From positions 1,860,001 through 1,924,000 of the forward strand of contig NZ_CP083757.1 in the NCBI RefSeq assembly GCF_020149935.1: 64,000 nucleotides of DNA, read 5' to 3'. Below are positions 23,575 through 31,441 of this stretch, piece after piece; positions within the stretch are counted from its first letter, which is position 1; the number at the start of each line of letters is the position of its first letter. The notes below the pieces were generated by a model. That model saw only the letters and a program-made list of their open reading frames with translations, searched no databases and was not told the DNA's origin. Both the position numbers and the translations under genes were made by a program. Source of the DNA: Marinilongibacter aquaticus. GTDB taxonomy: Bacteria > Bacteroidota > Bacteroidia > Cytophagales > Spirosomataceae.

Positions 23575-24672
23575 TTATTTGATATGCCTGGCCAAAAAGA
23601 GCGAAAGGTCGAGAAATACTATTTTCGCCCGCACGTTTCGGTCGATATGAAATATAGCCGTATCGAACTCTTGGCTAATGACATCCAAATTGTTCACATT
23701 GAAAACTTTGGCGAAATTCCGTACAAAATCTTTCGATTGTGTGTCCAGCTTTACCAAATCGTCGTTGCCGCTGGCAACAAGAAATATTTCGCGAAAAACC
23801 CTTAACCCATAGGTCAAAATCTGCTTTTGTTCTTCTTTGCTCTTTCCATCGAAGATGTCGGCCATGGGCACCAAATCCAACAACTTAAAGGCATAGGCTT
23901 GCCGCATCCAATCGGCAAACCAAGTATGCATTCCTTCGTTTTTCGAGGACACGAGACTTCTGGCAGCGTGCATACTCCCTTCGGCCAAAACACTCAACTC
24001 TTCAGCTTTTTCTCTGGGCAAACCGCTATCCAGAAAAAATTGTACGATATCCTCATCGCTGAACTTGGGCACGGCAAAACGCTGTGCACGCGACAAAATG
24101 GTGGTAAGCAAGTTTTGGGCATCATTGCAAACCAAAAGGAAAATGGTTTTCTCGGGCGGTTCTTCCAACAATTTGAGCAAGGCATTGGCCGTGGCTATAC
24201 TCAAATATTCAGGCAGCCAGATATAGACCAATTTATAGCCTCCTTCAAAGGGTTTTAAAGACATTTGGCCAATTAATTTCCTAGCCTCTTCCACCGGAAT
24301 ATTTCCTTGCTTTATGCCTATTTTTTCAAACCAATCGGTGCTGTTTTGATATGGACTTTCGAGCACAAACTCACGCCATTCTTTTAGAAAGTTCTCAGAC
24401 AACACCTTTTTTCCTCCGGCTGTAGGAAAAACAAAAGTTACATCGGGATGAATCAGCTTGTTCATTTTATTGCAGGCTCCGCATTCGCCGCAAGCATCGA
24501 ATTCTCCCGGATTTTCGCAATTCAGATACGCACCAAAAGCCAAAGCCAAAGCCAAGTTGCCCGAACCTACTGCACCGTGAAACAAAAGGGCGTGGGCCAC
24601 ATGATTTTGCTTCACACCATGCACAAGTGTCTTCTTCTCTTTTTCCAGACCTATAATCTCATCAAACCGCAT
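23575..24672 (-). CDS. holB: DNA polymerase III delta' subunit
   Basis: 365 residues, clamp-loader AAA+ family. The P-loop region reads LFHGAVGSGNLALALA, with Asn where the Walker A Lys would be, so it is unlikely to bind ATP, as expected for delta'. The zinc module is CENPGEFDACGECGAC. LEEPPEKTIFLLVCNDAQNLLTTILSRAQRF (in parts: LEEPPEKTIFLLV, TILSRAQRF) carries the sensor-1/SRC-like loop seen in clamp-loader subunits. The gene starts 11 bases inside the upstream GlmU-like gene. Chromosome replication function is by family knowledge. Confidence 0.92.
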   Translation of the reverse strand: MRFDEIIGLEKEKKTLVHGVKQNHVAHALLFHGAVGSGNLALALAFGAYLNCENPGEFDACGECGACNKMNKLIHPDVTFVFPTAGGKKVLSENFLKEWREFVLESPYQNSTDWFEKIGIKQGNIPVEEARKLIGQMSLKPFEGGYKLVYIWLPEYLSIATANALLKLLEEPPEKTIFLLVCNDAQNLLTTILSRAQRFAVPKFSDEDIVQFFLDSGLPREKAEELSVLAEGSMHAARSLVSSKNEGMHTWFADWMRQAYAFKLLDLVPMADIFDGKSKEEQKQILTYGLRVFREIFLVASGNDDLVKLDTQSKDFVRNFAKVFNVNNLDVISQEFDTAIFHIDRNVRAKIVFLDLSLFLARHIK

Positions 24673-25846
24673 CTTTCTGTTTGCCTTTGATGAACATTAA
24701 AATTTCTGTTTCTTCTTCCGTAAGTTGAGTATTTCTTCGGCTCATGGTCGCATTGATCACCTCAATGGCCTTTTCAAACCGATACGGTTCATAACCTTCT
24801 GCAGCTCCACCCCACGAAAACGAGCGAATAATTTTGGATTGAAAGCCCGCTCCAAAAACATTGCAACACACGCCTACGACCGACCCTGTATTGAACATCG
24901 TACTGATTCCTGCTTTGGAATAATCGCCCATAAAAGTACCGACAAAAGTTTCTCCGGTCGAAGTCATTTCATCTGTCAAATAGTCGAACAGCTTTACCGT
25001 ACCGTAGTCGTTTTTCAAATTCGATGCATTGGTATTGGCTCCCAAATTGCACCATTCTCCGATATAAGAATTGCCCAGAAAACCATCGTGGGCTTTATTC
25101 GAAGAAGCATAAAATATGGTGTTGCCCACTTCGCCGCCCACACGACAAGCCGGGCCAAGTGTCACGTTGTTTCGGATTTTCGCTCCGTAAGCCACTTTGG
25201 CTTCAGGACCAATGCTGCTTGGGCCAAGAATGATGGCTCCTTCTTGCACAATGGCATCTTTACCAATATACACGGGGCCGTCTTCGGCGTTGATGATGGC
25301 CGCTTTGATTTGCACACCTTCTTCCACGAAAATTTGATTTTCGCCGTACACACGCGTATGCGGATCGGCAATGCCCGCAGATTGACGCCCTGCCGTTATA
25401 TAGCGAAAGTCTTCCCGAATTTCGTCTCCGTTGTTCAGAAAAAGATCGGGAAGGTGTTTGATAGTCCGTGAATCAGCGGGTTCGAGTTCAGAAATTTTCG
25501 AGGCTCGTGTCAATTCCTGCGATGTCAGCTTTTCCTCCCCTCTGTAGGCCACCACCTCGAATCCAGAAACAATCACACCACCTATTTCTAATTTTTCAAT
25601 TAGCCCGATCAAAGTGTCGGTTGGTAAAAAGGACGAATTCACGAAATAGTTATCGTCCGTTTTGACCATTGCGAATTTTGTGGCCAAATATCCTTCAGTA
25701 TAAAAGGACACTTGGGCATTCAAACGCTTCTCCCACTTTTCTTTGATAGTCAGTATGCCTACACGCAAGCTTCCGATGGGTCGTGTGAGTGTAAGGGGTT
25801 TCAGGTGTTTCCTGAAATCAGAATCTTCGAACAGGATTATATTCAT
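24662..25846 (-). CDS. GlmU-like sugar nucleotidyltransferase/left-handed beta-helix protein
   Basis: 394 residues from ATG 25846 (MNIILFEDSDFRKHLKPLTLTRPIGSLRVG, in parts). The N-terminal half has the LTLTRPIGSLRVGIL segment of a degenerate nucleotidyltransferase domain; the C-terminal half is a hexapeptide left-handed beta-helix (AIVQEGAIILGPSSIGPEA, IRNNVTLGPACRVGGEVGNT, GEWCNLGANTN). This is the Bacteroidota 'GlmU family protein' near holB. Classical GlmU motifs for UDP-GlcNAc synthesis (LAAGxGTRM) are absent, so a true GlmU role is doubtful. Overlaps holB by 11 bases. Confidence 0.83.
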   Translation of the reverse strand: MNIILFEDSDFRKHLKPLTLTRPIGSLRVGILTIKEKWEKRLNAQVSFYTEGYLATKFAMVKTDDNYFVNSSFLPTDTLIGLIEKLEIGGVIVSGFEVVAYRGEEKLTSQELTRASKISELEPADSRTIKHLPDLFLNNGDEIREDFRYITAGRQSAGIADPHTRVYGENQIFVEEGVQIKAAIINAEDGPVYIGKDAIVQEGAIILGPSSIGPEAKVAYGAKIRNNVTLGPACRVGGEVGNTIFYASSNKAHDGFLGNSYIGEWCNLGANTNASNLKNDYGTVKLFDYLTDEMTSTGETFVGTFMGDYSKAGISTMFNTGSVVGVCCNVFGAGFQSKIIRSFSWGGAAEGYEPYRFEKAIEVINATMSRRNTQLTEEETEILMFIKGKQKDAV

Positions 25847-25915
25847 ATCGAACAAATTTAAAGGCAATTTGCTCAATCTTACAATTCTGGACTATGAATT
25901 TCTCTGAAAATAAGC

Positions 25916-27511
25916 TTATTGCTTGGCGGTCATTTCGATAGCCATTTTCACTGCATTGTAGGCATTCACTTCGCCACCTGTAACGCTCAATGTACCGAAT
26001 TTAACCAGATCATCTGTACCCGGCTTTTTCACCACTTCTTCGCTTAGGTTAGTCACCGATTTGAGCAGTATTTCTTTCACCTGAGCGGCCGTCAAAGTCG
26101 GAAAATACGATTCGATCAAAGCCGCCACGCCCGTCACTGCCGGAGCGGCCATGCTCGTGCCTTGCTTTTCTTCGTATTTTGAACCCGGCACAGAAGAATA
26201 AATGGCCACTCCCGGAGCAAATACATCCACTTCATGCTGACCGTAATTGCTGAAGTTGGCCACCATCTCTTCTCCCTCTTTGTACGAAAGAGCCCCTACG
26301 GTAATCCAATTTTCGGCTTCGCCTCCAGAAAGATATTGCTTTGTGGGATAATGATTGGTTTTATCGATGTCTTCATTCTCATTTCCGGCAGCCGCTACAA
26401 TCAATACACCCTTTTCTTGGGCATATTTTACGGCCTCATCCACCCATTTCTTTTCGGGCGAATACGGTTTACCGAAACTCATATTGATTATACGTGCCCC
26501 GTTGTCTGCCGCATAGCGAATGGCATTGGCCACATCTTTGTCACGTTCGTCGCCATCGGGCACGGTACGCACAACCATGATTTCCACATTATCGGCTACA
26601 CCCAAAATACCCAAGTCGTTGTGCCTGTCGGCTGCAATAATACCCGAAACATGCGTTCCGTGCATTGCATTGGGCCCTATCACTTCGTTGTTACCGTATT
26701 TTCCGTACTCCAATTTATCGGGGTTGTCACCTACAATATCTCTGGCATTGTAATCCAAATTGTAATTGTAATTCAACTGCCCCTTGAAATGGTCGATCCC
26801 CTCTTGAATGGCCGCTTCATTGGCTCCTTGATCGGCCAAATACAACCAATACTTCTTCGCCTGACGCACTTTAATGTCTGCGGTTTCATCTGCTATGCCT
26901 TCTACATCGGCCTTGGTCAAATCCTTTTTGCCCAACTCGTTTCTTAGAAGGTCTTGAGCAGCCTGATAATTTTTCAACAAGCCCTCGTACATGGGTAAAT
27001 ATTGAGCTGCTTCGGCCTTTTTCTCGGCAATTTCCCTTTTGATTTTTTGGTATTCGTTGTACTCGTTTTTGAATTTCCGCACCTTTCTCTTTTTCGGATG
27101 CTCCCCAAAAAACTTATCGTACTTTACCATCAACCGGGCCGACTCCAATTGTTCTTGCTTGACATCACGCCCATCGGCACCTCCAATGAAATCCCAGCCG
27201 TTCACATCATCCACAAAGCCATTCTTGTCGTCGTCCACACCGTTTCCGGGCACCTCATCGGTATTCACCCAAATCTTGCTCTTGAGGTCTTCGTGTTCGA
27301 TATCGACTCCAGAATCCACCACGCCGACAATCACTTTTTGCGATTTACGCCCTTTGAGCAATTCATTATAAGCCTTTTCCACGCTCATGCCCCGCACACC
27401 ATCTTGGGCATAATCCAAATTAAACCAATTCGCTTTTGTTTGTAATTCTTGTGCGAATGCACTTCCAAGCGTGCCAAGCAATACGACTAAACTAAGAAAT
27501 TTCTGCATCAA
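25916..27511 (-). CDS. Secreted S8 (subtilisin-like) serine protease with long insertion
   Basis: 531 residues with a signal peptide (KFLSLVVLLGTLGSAFAQ). Catalytic triad: Asp66 in VGVVDSGVD, His284 in HGTHVSG and Ser453 in GTSMAAP; oxyanion Asn377 in AAGNENED. Between the Asp and His motifs lies an insertion of about 150 residues, including a charged helical stretch (140-240), much longer than in subtilisin BPN'. It also has a Ca-binding-like DEVPGNGVDDDKNGFVDD stretch at 85-102. Predicted periplasmic or outer-membrane-associated protease. No C-terminal sorting domain is visible, so type IX secretion is not indicated. Confidence 0.92.
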   Translation of the reverse strand: MMQKFLSLVVLLGTLGSAFAQELQTKANWFNLDYAQDGVRGMSVEKAYNELLKGRKSQKVIVGVVDSGVDIEHEDLKSKIWVNTDEVPGNGVDDDKNGFVDDVNGWDFIGGADGRDVKQEQLESARLMVKYDKFFGEHPKKRKVRKFKNEYNEYQKIKREIAEKKAEAAQYLPMYEGLLKNYQAAQDLLRNELGKKDLTKADVEGIADETADIKVRQAKKYWLYLADQGANEAAIQEGIDHFKGQLNYNYNLDYNARDIVGDNPDKLEYGKYGNNEVIGPNAMHGTHVSGIIAADRHNDLGILGVADNVEIMVVRTVPDGDERDKDVANAIRYAADNGARIINMSFGKPYSPEKKWVDEAVKYAQEKGVLIVAAAGNENEDIDKTNHYPTKQYLSGGEAENWITVGALSYKEGEEMVANFSNYGQHEVDVFAPGVAIYSSVPGSKYEEKQGTSMAAPAVTGVAALIESYFPTLTAAQVKEILLKSVTNLSEEVVKKPGTDDLVKFGTLSVTGGEVNAYNAVKMAIEMTAKQ

Positions 27512-27602
27512 AGTGAGATTTGATAAATAGGCTGCGAAATAAGCAATTAACTAGCACAGTAAGAAACATATTGTACATAAATGGCCTATTTTGGTACTAA
27601 TT

Positions 27603-28901
27603 TTATTTAATCCGTACCTCAATCGGATTATCTCCCAGCATTTTCGGAGAAGAAATCTCGATACGCGAAACGGGTATGCCCAACGCAAACAATTCATAAC
27701 GCAAAGCATAGGCTCGATCATTGGCCAATTGCGAATTGCTCCCCACACCTTTTATTTCGATTTTATTGCTCGGATTTTTATTTAAATATCTGACAAGCTC
27801 GGCCACTTGCCCAATCCGATCGATCTCGGCACTTTCCGATTTGAAATTCAGCCCGCTCACTCCAAAGGATGCACCTGCATTCGCCAGTTTTTCAGCCATT
27901 GGACGGTTGTCCGTGGTCTTATTGGGGTCATCAGATTCCGGCTCGGTGTTTCTCACTGCGGGCACATAAGCTTTCGGGTTTTGCACTTTGGGCTTCTCGG
28001 CCACAGGCTTTGGCACATTGCTCGTTGCAGGGTTATTTTTTTCAGGAACAGTTGCCTTTTCAGGTACCGCTGCTTTCTCATCAGGCGGATAAACTTCTGA
28101 ATTTTCGGGCTCTTCCGTCTTATTTTCGGGAAGTCGTTCGATTTTGTCGAGTACATGCGTTTCGCGGTCGGGTACATGAGCGATTGCCCCAAGTCCTTTA
28201 TCTTCCGCCATGCGATCCCGAAATGCAAAATATACAGCACCAGCCAGTACCAAAGCCAACAAAACCCAAGTGAGCCTGTCGGGCTCGGGCTCTCCCTTTT
28301 TTTTCTTCTTTTTCGAACGCTTTCTTACCGGAAAAACCAATGGTTCTTCTTCCGTTTTCTCGATTTCTTCGCCCGTCAAAACAGAGGTGTGTACAGGCAA
28401 ATTCACATCCAACTCTTCCACTTTTTCCTGTGCACGTAAGAAGCTGGCCAACTCTATCGGACCAAAGTTTTTGAGCATTCTCTCTTTTCCAATCACACCC
28501 AAAACCAAGGGTGAAGCCAAATTTTGCAAGGCTTCGGCCTGTTCGGCACCGAAACCGAAATTGCTCTCCAAAAAATGTATTCTTTCTTTGAACCGACTGC
28601 CCAAGAAATAAGAATTGATGTTTCGGCCAATGGAAACCAGAAGGTCCAACTTTTCATCCTGCTCGGCAATGTTGTGCAAATTGTTCAGCAAACTGCCCGT
28701 ATGCCCGCCATCTTCGATGACTTGGAGTATGGATTTTGCCCCTCGCACGGTTTGTGCAATTTCAATAAGACCCCGCACAAAGTGATCAGAAGCCCACTCC
28801 AAAGCAAGCCTCAGCATTCGCGAGGGCTCGTCTAGATAAACCGCCAGTTTATCCAACACAGCGGCATCTATTTTTTGCATCAAGTTTTTTGTTACCTCCA
28901 T
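27603..28901 (-). CDS. DUF937 protein with transmembrane helix and OmpA-like C-terminus
   Basis: 432 residues. Residues 1-170 are helical and match DUF937-like sequences (GGHTGSLLNNLHNIA, ASPLVLGVIGKERMLKNFG). A lysine-rich stretch (RKRSKKKKKKG) precedes a single membrane helix (LTWVLLALVLAGAVYFAF) near 215-232. A Pro/Glu/Lys-rich linker follows (about 250-335), then a C-terminal domain with LNFKSESAEIDRIGQVAELVRYL and RAYALRYELFALGIPVSRI resembling the OmpA peptidoglycan-binding fold. Orientation is probably N-in, with the OmpA-like domain in the periplasm contacting the cell wall. Function unknown. Confidence 0.8.
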   Translation of the reverse strand: MEVTKNLMQKIDAAVLDKLAVYLDEPSRMLRLALEWASDHFVRGLIEIAQTVRGAKSILQVIEDGGHTGSLLNNLHNIAEQDEKLDLLVSIGRNINSYFLGSRFKERIHFLESNFGFGAEQAEALQNLASPLVLGVIGKERMLKNFGPIELASFLRAQEKVEELDVNLPVHTSVLTGEEIEKTEEEPLVFPVRKRSKKKKKKGEPEPDRLTWVLLALVLAGAVYFAFRDRMAEDKGLGAIAHVPDRETHVLDKIERLPENKTEEPENSEVYPPDEKAAVPEKATVPEKNNPATSNVPKPVAEKPKVQNPKAYVPAVRNTEPESDDPNKTTDNRPMAEKLANAGASFGVSGLNFKSESAEIDRIGQVAELVRYLNKNPSNKIEIKGVGSNSQLANDRAYALRYELFALGIPVSRIEISSPKMLGDNPIEVRIK

Positions 28902-29432
28902 TTTTTCAACTTAGCCAAATGCGGCCTCAAAAGAAGCACACATCGAAACGCTATCCAATATATAAAATGTACACTATTTAACCTGAACTCCCAAGACATC
29001 GAGAAAACAAAGATAATTGGGAGGCCTTATCCGAGGCGATTTTTGATCAGACTTTCTTCAATAGAAAGCACAATGTTACCACTTTCGAATACGCACTTCC
29101 TTTTAAACAGCAAACAAAGAAATGGCTTTAGCATTACACCACCCTCACCACGGCTGAAGATCGATTACCTTGCTTCAAAAGGATATCAAATTTGGATAAT
29201 CTGATCAAAAAAGGTAGAGTTCAACAAATAGAAGTTAGAATTAGAAATACTTTTTACTTGTTTAAGTCAAACCCCTCGTCGCCTCTATTTTGGGTTTGAT
29301 ACAAATCAGATATAGACTTAGAATCAGCAACGCATGCAGGTCCTCTGAAATGATATTTTGACCAATGAAAGTTTTATTTATGGGTTAGAGCATTCAACAA
29401 TACCTCAAGGAGCAATTGATAAACTGGTTAAA
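28902..29432. other. Gene-poor spacer with a possible coding remnant
   Basis: No convincing gene is present. Plus-strand frames at 28875-29204 and 29358-29684 overlap known genes or the repeat and resemble nothing. On the minus strand, 29254-29373 is an open stretch of 39 codons without a start (reads HWSKYHFRGPACVADSKSIS, then DLYQTQNRGDEG...) that looks coding-like and may be the decayed end of a lost gene. No tRNA or terminator is visible apart from the adjacent palindromic repeat. Confidence 0.45.
29254..29373 (-). pseudogene. Possible 3' gene remnant
   Basis: An open frame of 39 codons with no start codon, bounded by TAA stops on both sides. Its amino-acid composition (GPACVADSKSISDLYQTQN) is coding-like rather than random AT-rich translation. 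No family is recognised. The call is an inference from sequence texture only. Confidence 0.25.
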
Positions 29433-29508
29433 ACTCCGTTTCCCCCAGCGGAGTCTCCGTCAGGGACTCCGCTGGGGGAAACGGAGTCTCCGTCAGGGAC
29501 TCCGCGGA
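29433..29508. repeat. Palindromic 33-bp tandem repeat element
   Basis: A 23-base perfect inverted repeat, arms 29433-29455 and 29465-29487, with a nine-base spacer. The internal unit CGGAGTCTCCGTCAGGGACT followed by CCG occurs twice, at 29449-29471 and 29482-29504, with a 33-base period. The unit is itself nearly palindromic. GC content is far higher than in the surrounding AT-rich gap. It sits two to five bases beyond the stop of the M20 peptidase gene (minus strand) and could act as an RNA hairpin or be a REP/MITE-like dispersed element. Confidence 0.9.
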
Positions 29509-29510
29509 TT

Positions 29511-30602
29511 TCACGCCAAAACACCGCTTTCAAAATGCATTTTCATCCTTTCCAGCAATTCCACATACTTATCGACCCCCTCTCGAATTTGACTCAAATG
29601 GATAAATTCATCGGCAGAATGCGACCTTGCCGAATCGCCAGGACCAAACTTCACCGTTTCGAAGGGCATCAAAGCTTGATCTGAAAGTGTGGGTGAACCG
29701 TAACAATGCAAACCCATTTCTTTGGCCACCAACCACACAGGATGTTCTTTCGAAACCCCACTCGAATTCAACCTGACAGAACGCGGCACCACCTCGCAAG
29801 ACACATTTTCTTTGATGATTTCCAAAGTTTCATCCAAAGTATATGCATCCGTAACCCGTACATCGACCGTCATTTTACAGCGGTCTGGCACCACGTTGTG
29901 CTGCGTGCCGGCCTCTATTACGGTCAAGGACATTTTCATTTTGCCCAATGTATCCGAAACCTTGGCAAATTCGTATTCCGCAAACCATTGCATATCGATC
30001 AAAGCCTTTGTAATCGCATTTTCCCCTTCATCGCGAGCGGCATGCCCAGGTTTCCCGTAGGCATAACAATCCAAAACCAAAAGCCCCTTTTCGGCCACCG
30101 CCAAATCGAGGGAAGTAGGCTCTCCGACAATGCCAAAATCCAATTTGGGCAATTTGGGCAACAGGGCCTCAATCCCATGCTTTCCTGAGACTTCCTCCTC
30201 TGCCGTAGCCGCCAAAACCAAATTGAAAGGCAAATCTGGCCGATAATAAAAATGAGTAAATGCAGCCAGCAAAGCCACCAAAGGGCCACCTGCATCATTA
30301 CTTCCCAAACCATAGAGTTTATCGTCTTCTACCGTTGGGGCAAAAGGATCTCGCGAATAACTGGCATTGGGTTTTACAGTATCGTGATGACTATTGAGCA
30401 AAACCGTGGGTTTTGCCTTGTCAAAGTGTGCATTCTTCGCCCATACATTGTTCATCAATCGAGAAAAAGGAATGTTTCTTTCCCGAAAATATTCCTCCAA
30501 AATATATGCCGTCCCCTCCTCTTCTCTACTGAAAGAGGGCTGGGCAATTAATTTTTTGAGCAATGCTATGGCATCTTCAGCCAAATGGGTTTCGGTTTTC
30601 AT
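29511..30602 (-). CDS. argE: M20 metallopeptidase, ArgE-like deacylase
   Basis: 363 residues. Metal-ligand motifs of the M20 family: LNSHHDTVKPN (His, Asp), GLGSNDAGGPL (bridging Asp), AATAEEEVSGKHG (catalytic Glu and ligand Glu) and FGIVGEPTSLDLAVAEKG. The dimerisation domain lies in the middle (CYAYGKPGHAARDEGENAI). Located seven bases after argB on the same strand, it most likely removes the N-acyl group in arginine synthesis (acetylornithine, acetylcitrulline or succinylated forms in Bacteroidota). The exact substrate cannot be read from the sequence. The palindromic repeat follows its stop directly. Confidence 0.85.
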   Translation of the reverse strand: MKTETHLAEDAIALLKKLIAQPSFSREEEGTAYILEEYFRERNIPFSRLMNNVWAKNAHFDKAKPTVLLNSHHDTVKPNASYSRDPFAPTVEDDKLYGLGSNDAGGPLVALLAAFTHFYYRPDLPFNLVLAATAEEEVSGKHGIEALLPKLPKLDFGIVGEPTSLDLAVAEKGLLVLDCYAYGKPGHAARDEGENAITKALIDMQWFAEYEFAKVSDTLGKMKMSLTVIEAGTQHNVVPDRCKMTVDVRVTDAYTLDETLEIIKENVSCEVVPRSVRLNSSGVSKEHPVWLVAKEMGLHCYGSPTLSDQALMPFETVKFGPGDSARSHSADEFIHLSQIREGVDKYVELLERMKMHFESGVLA

Positions 30603-30609
30603 ACTATAT

Positions 30610-31398
30610 TTAGAGTTGAATTATCGTTCCTGCCGACTGGTTTTCTACCGCCATTTTCAAGTCGCCCGCTTCACAGATCGTCACGGTTTTCACACCGCTT
30701 TTCACGGCTTCAAAGGCATTATCGAGCTTTGGAATCATCCCATCAAAAATCACGCCTTCGGTGCGTAGCTCATAGTAATAGCCCAAATTAATGACCGGAA
30801 TCACCGATTCGTCGTCGAAGGCATCCATGAGCACCCCTTTCTTTTCGAAACAAAAAACCACATGCACTTCGTAATCTTCGGCCAAGGCACGGGCAATTTC
30901 AGAAGTTTGGGTATCGGCATTGGTATTGAGCAAACCAAATTCGGGATTAAAAGACAAAGGAGCAAAAACTGGCGTTATTCCTTGTTTGAGCAACACACCA
31001 ATAAACTCACCATCCACTTTTTCTACATCGCCCACAAAACCATAATCCACCTCTTTTACAGGCCTTTTCGCGGCCAATATCACCCCGGCATCGGCTCCGC
31101 TCAAGCCCAAGGCATTGGTGCCAAGGGATTGCAATTGCCCCACAATATTCTTGTTCACCAAGCCGCCGTATACCATTGTCACCACATCTCGCATAGCCGC
31201 ATCGGTAATTCTGCGGCCGTTCACCATTTGTGTTTCGACACCCAAATCTTTAGCCACCCGTGTAGCGATTTTCCCTCCACCGTGCACCAAAATTTTATGG
31301 CCTTCCAATGCGGAAAAATCATTCAAAAACTGATCGAGTTTCTCTGTGTTATCAATGACGTTTCCGCCTATTTTAATGAGGTATACTTTTTCTTTCAT
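30610..31398 (-). CDS. argB: Acetylglutamate kinase (or N-acylglutamate kinase)
   Basis: 262 residues, amino-acid kinase fold. Visible: KIGGNVID (ATP-binding), KILVHGGGKIATRVAKDLG, VNGRRITDAAMRDVV (substrate Arg), GLSGADAG and NTNADTQTSEIA near residue 160 (canonical NINAD). The second step of arginine synthesis, phosphorylating N-acetylglutamate; Bacteroidota relatives can use N-succinylglutamate. It is part of a run ade-argB-argE on the minus strand. Other arg genes (argC, argD, argF, argG) are not here. Confidence 0.92.
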   Translation of the reverse strand: MKEKVYLIKIGGNVIDNTEKLDQFLNDFSALEGHKILVHGGGKIATRVAKDLGVETQMVNGRRITDAAMRDVVTMVYGGLVNKNIVGQLQSLGTNALGLSGADAGVILAAKRPVKEVDYGFVGDVEKVDGEFIGVLLKQGITPVFAPLSFNPEFGLLNTNADTQTSEIARALAEDYEVHVVFCFEKKGVLMDAFDDESVIPVINLGYYYELRTEGVIFDGMIPKLDNAFEAVKSGVKTVTICEAGDLKMAVENQSAGTIIQL

Positions 31399-31441
31399 TT
31401 ATCTATTTCTGTTCAAATTCTCGTTTGTGAAAGTCCCCTTT

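Noticed and set aside
28875-29204. Plus-strand 109-codon frame after the DUF937 gene
   Set aside because: Starts inside the opposite gene and shows no family features.
29358-29684. Plus-strand 108-codon frame running through the palindromic repeat
   Set aside because: Its middle is just the repeat translated (SPSGTP units) and its end is antisense to the ArgE-like gene.
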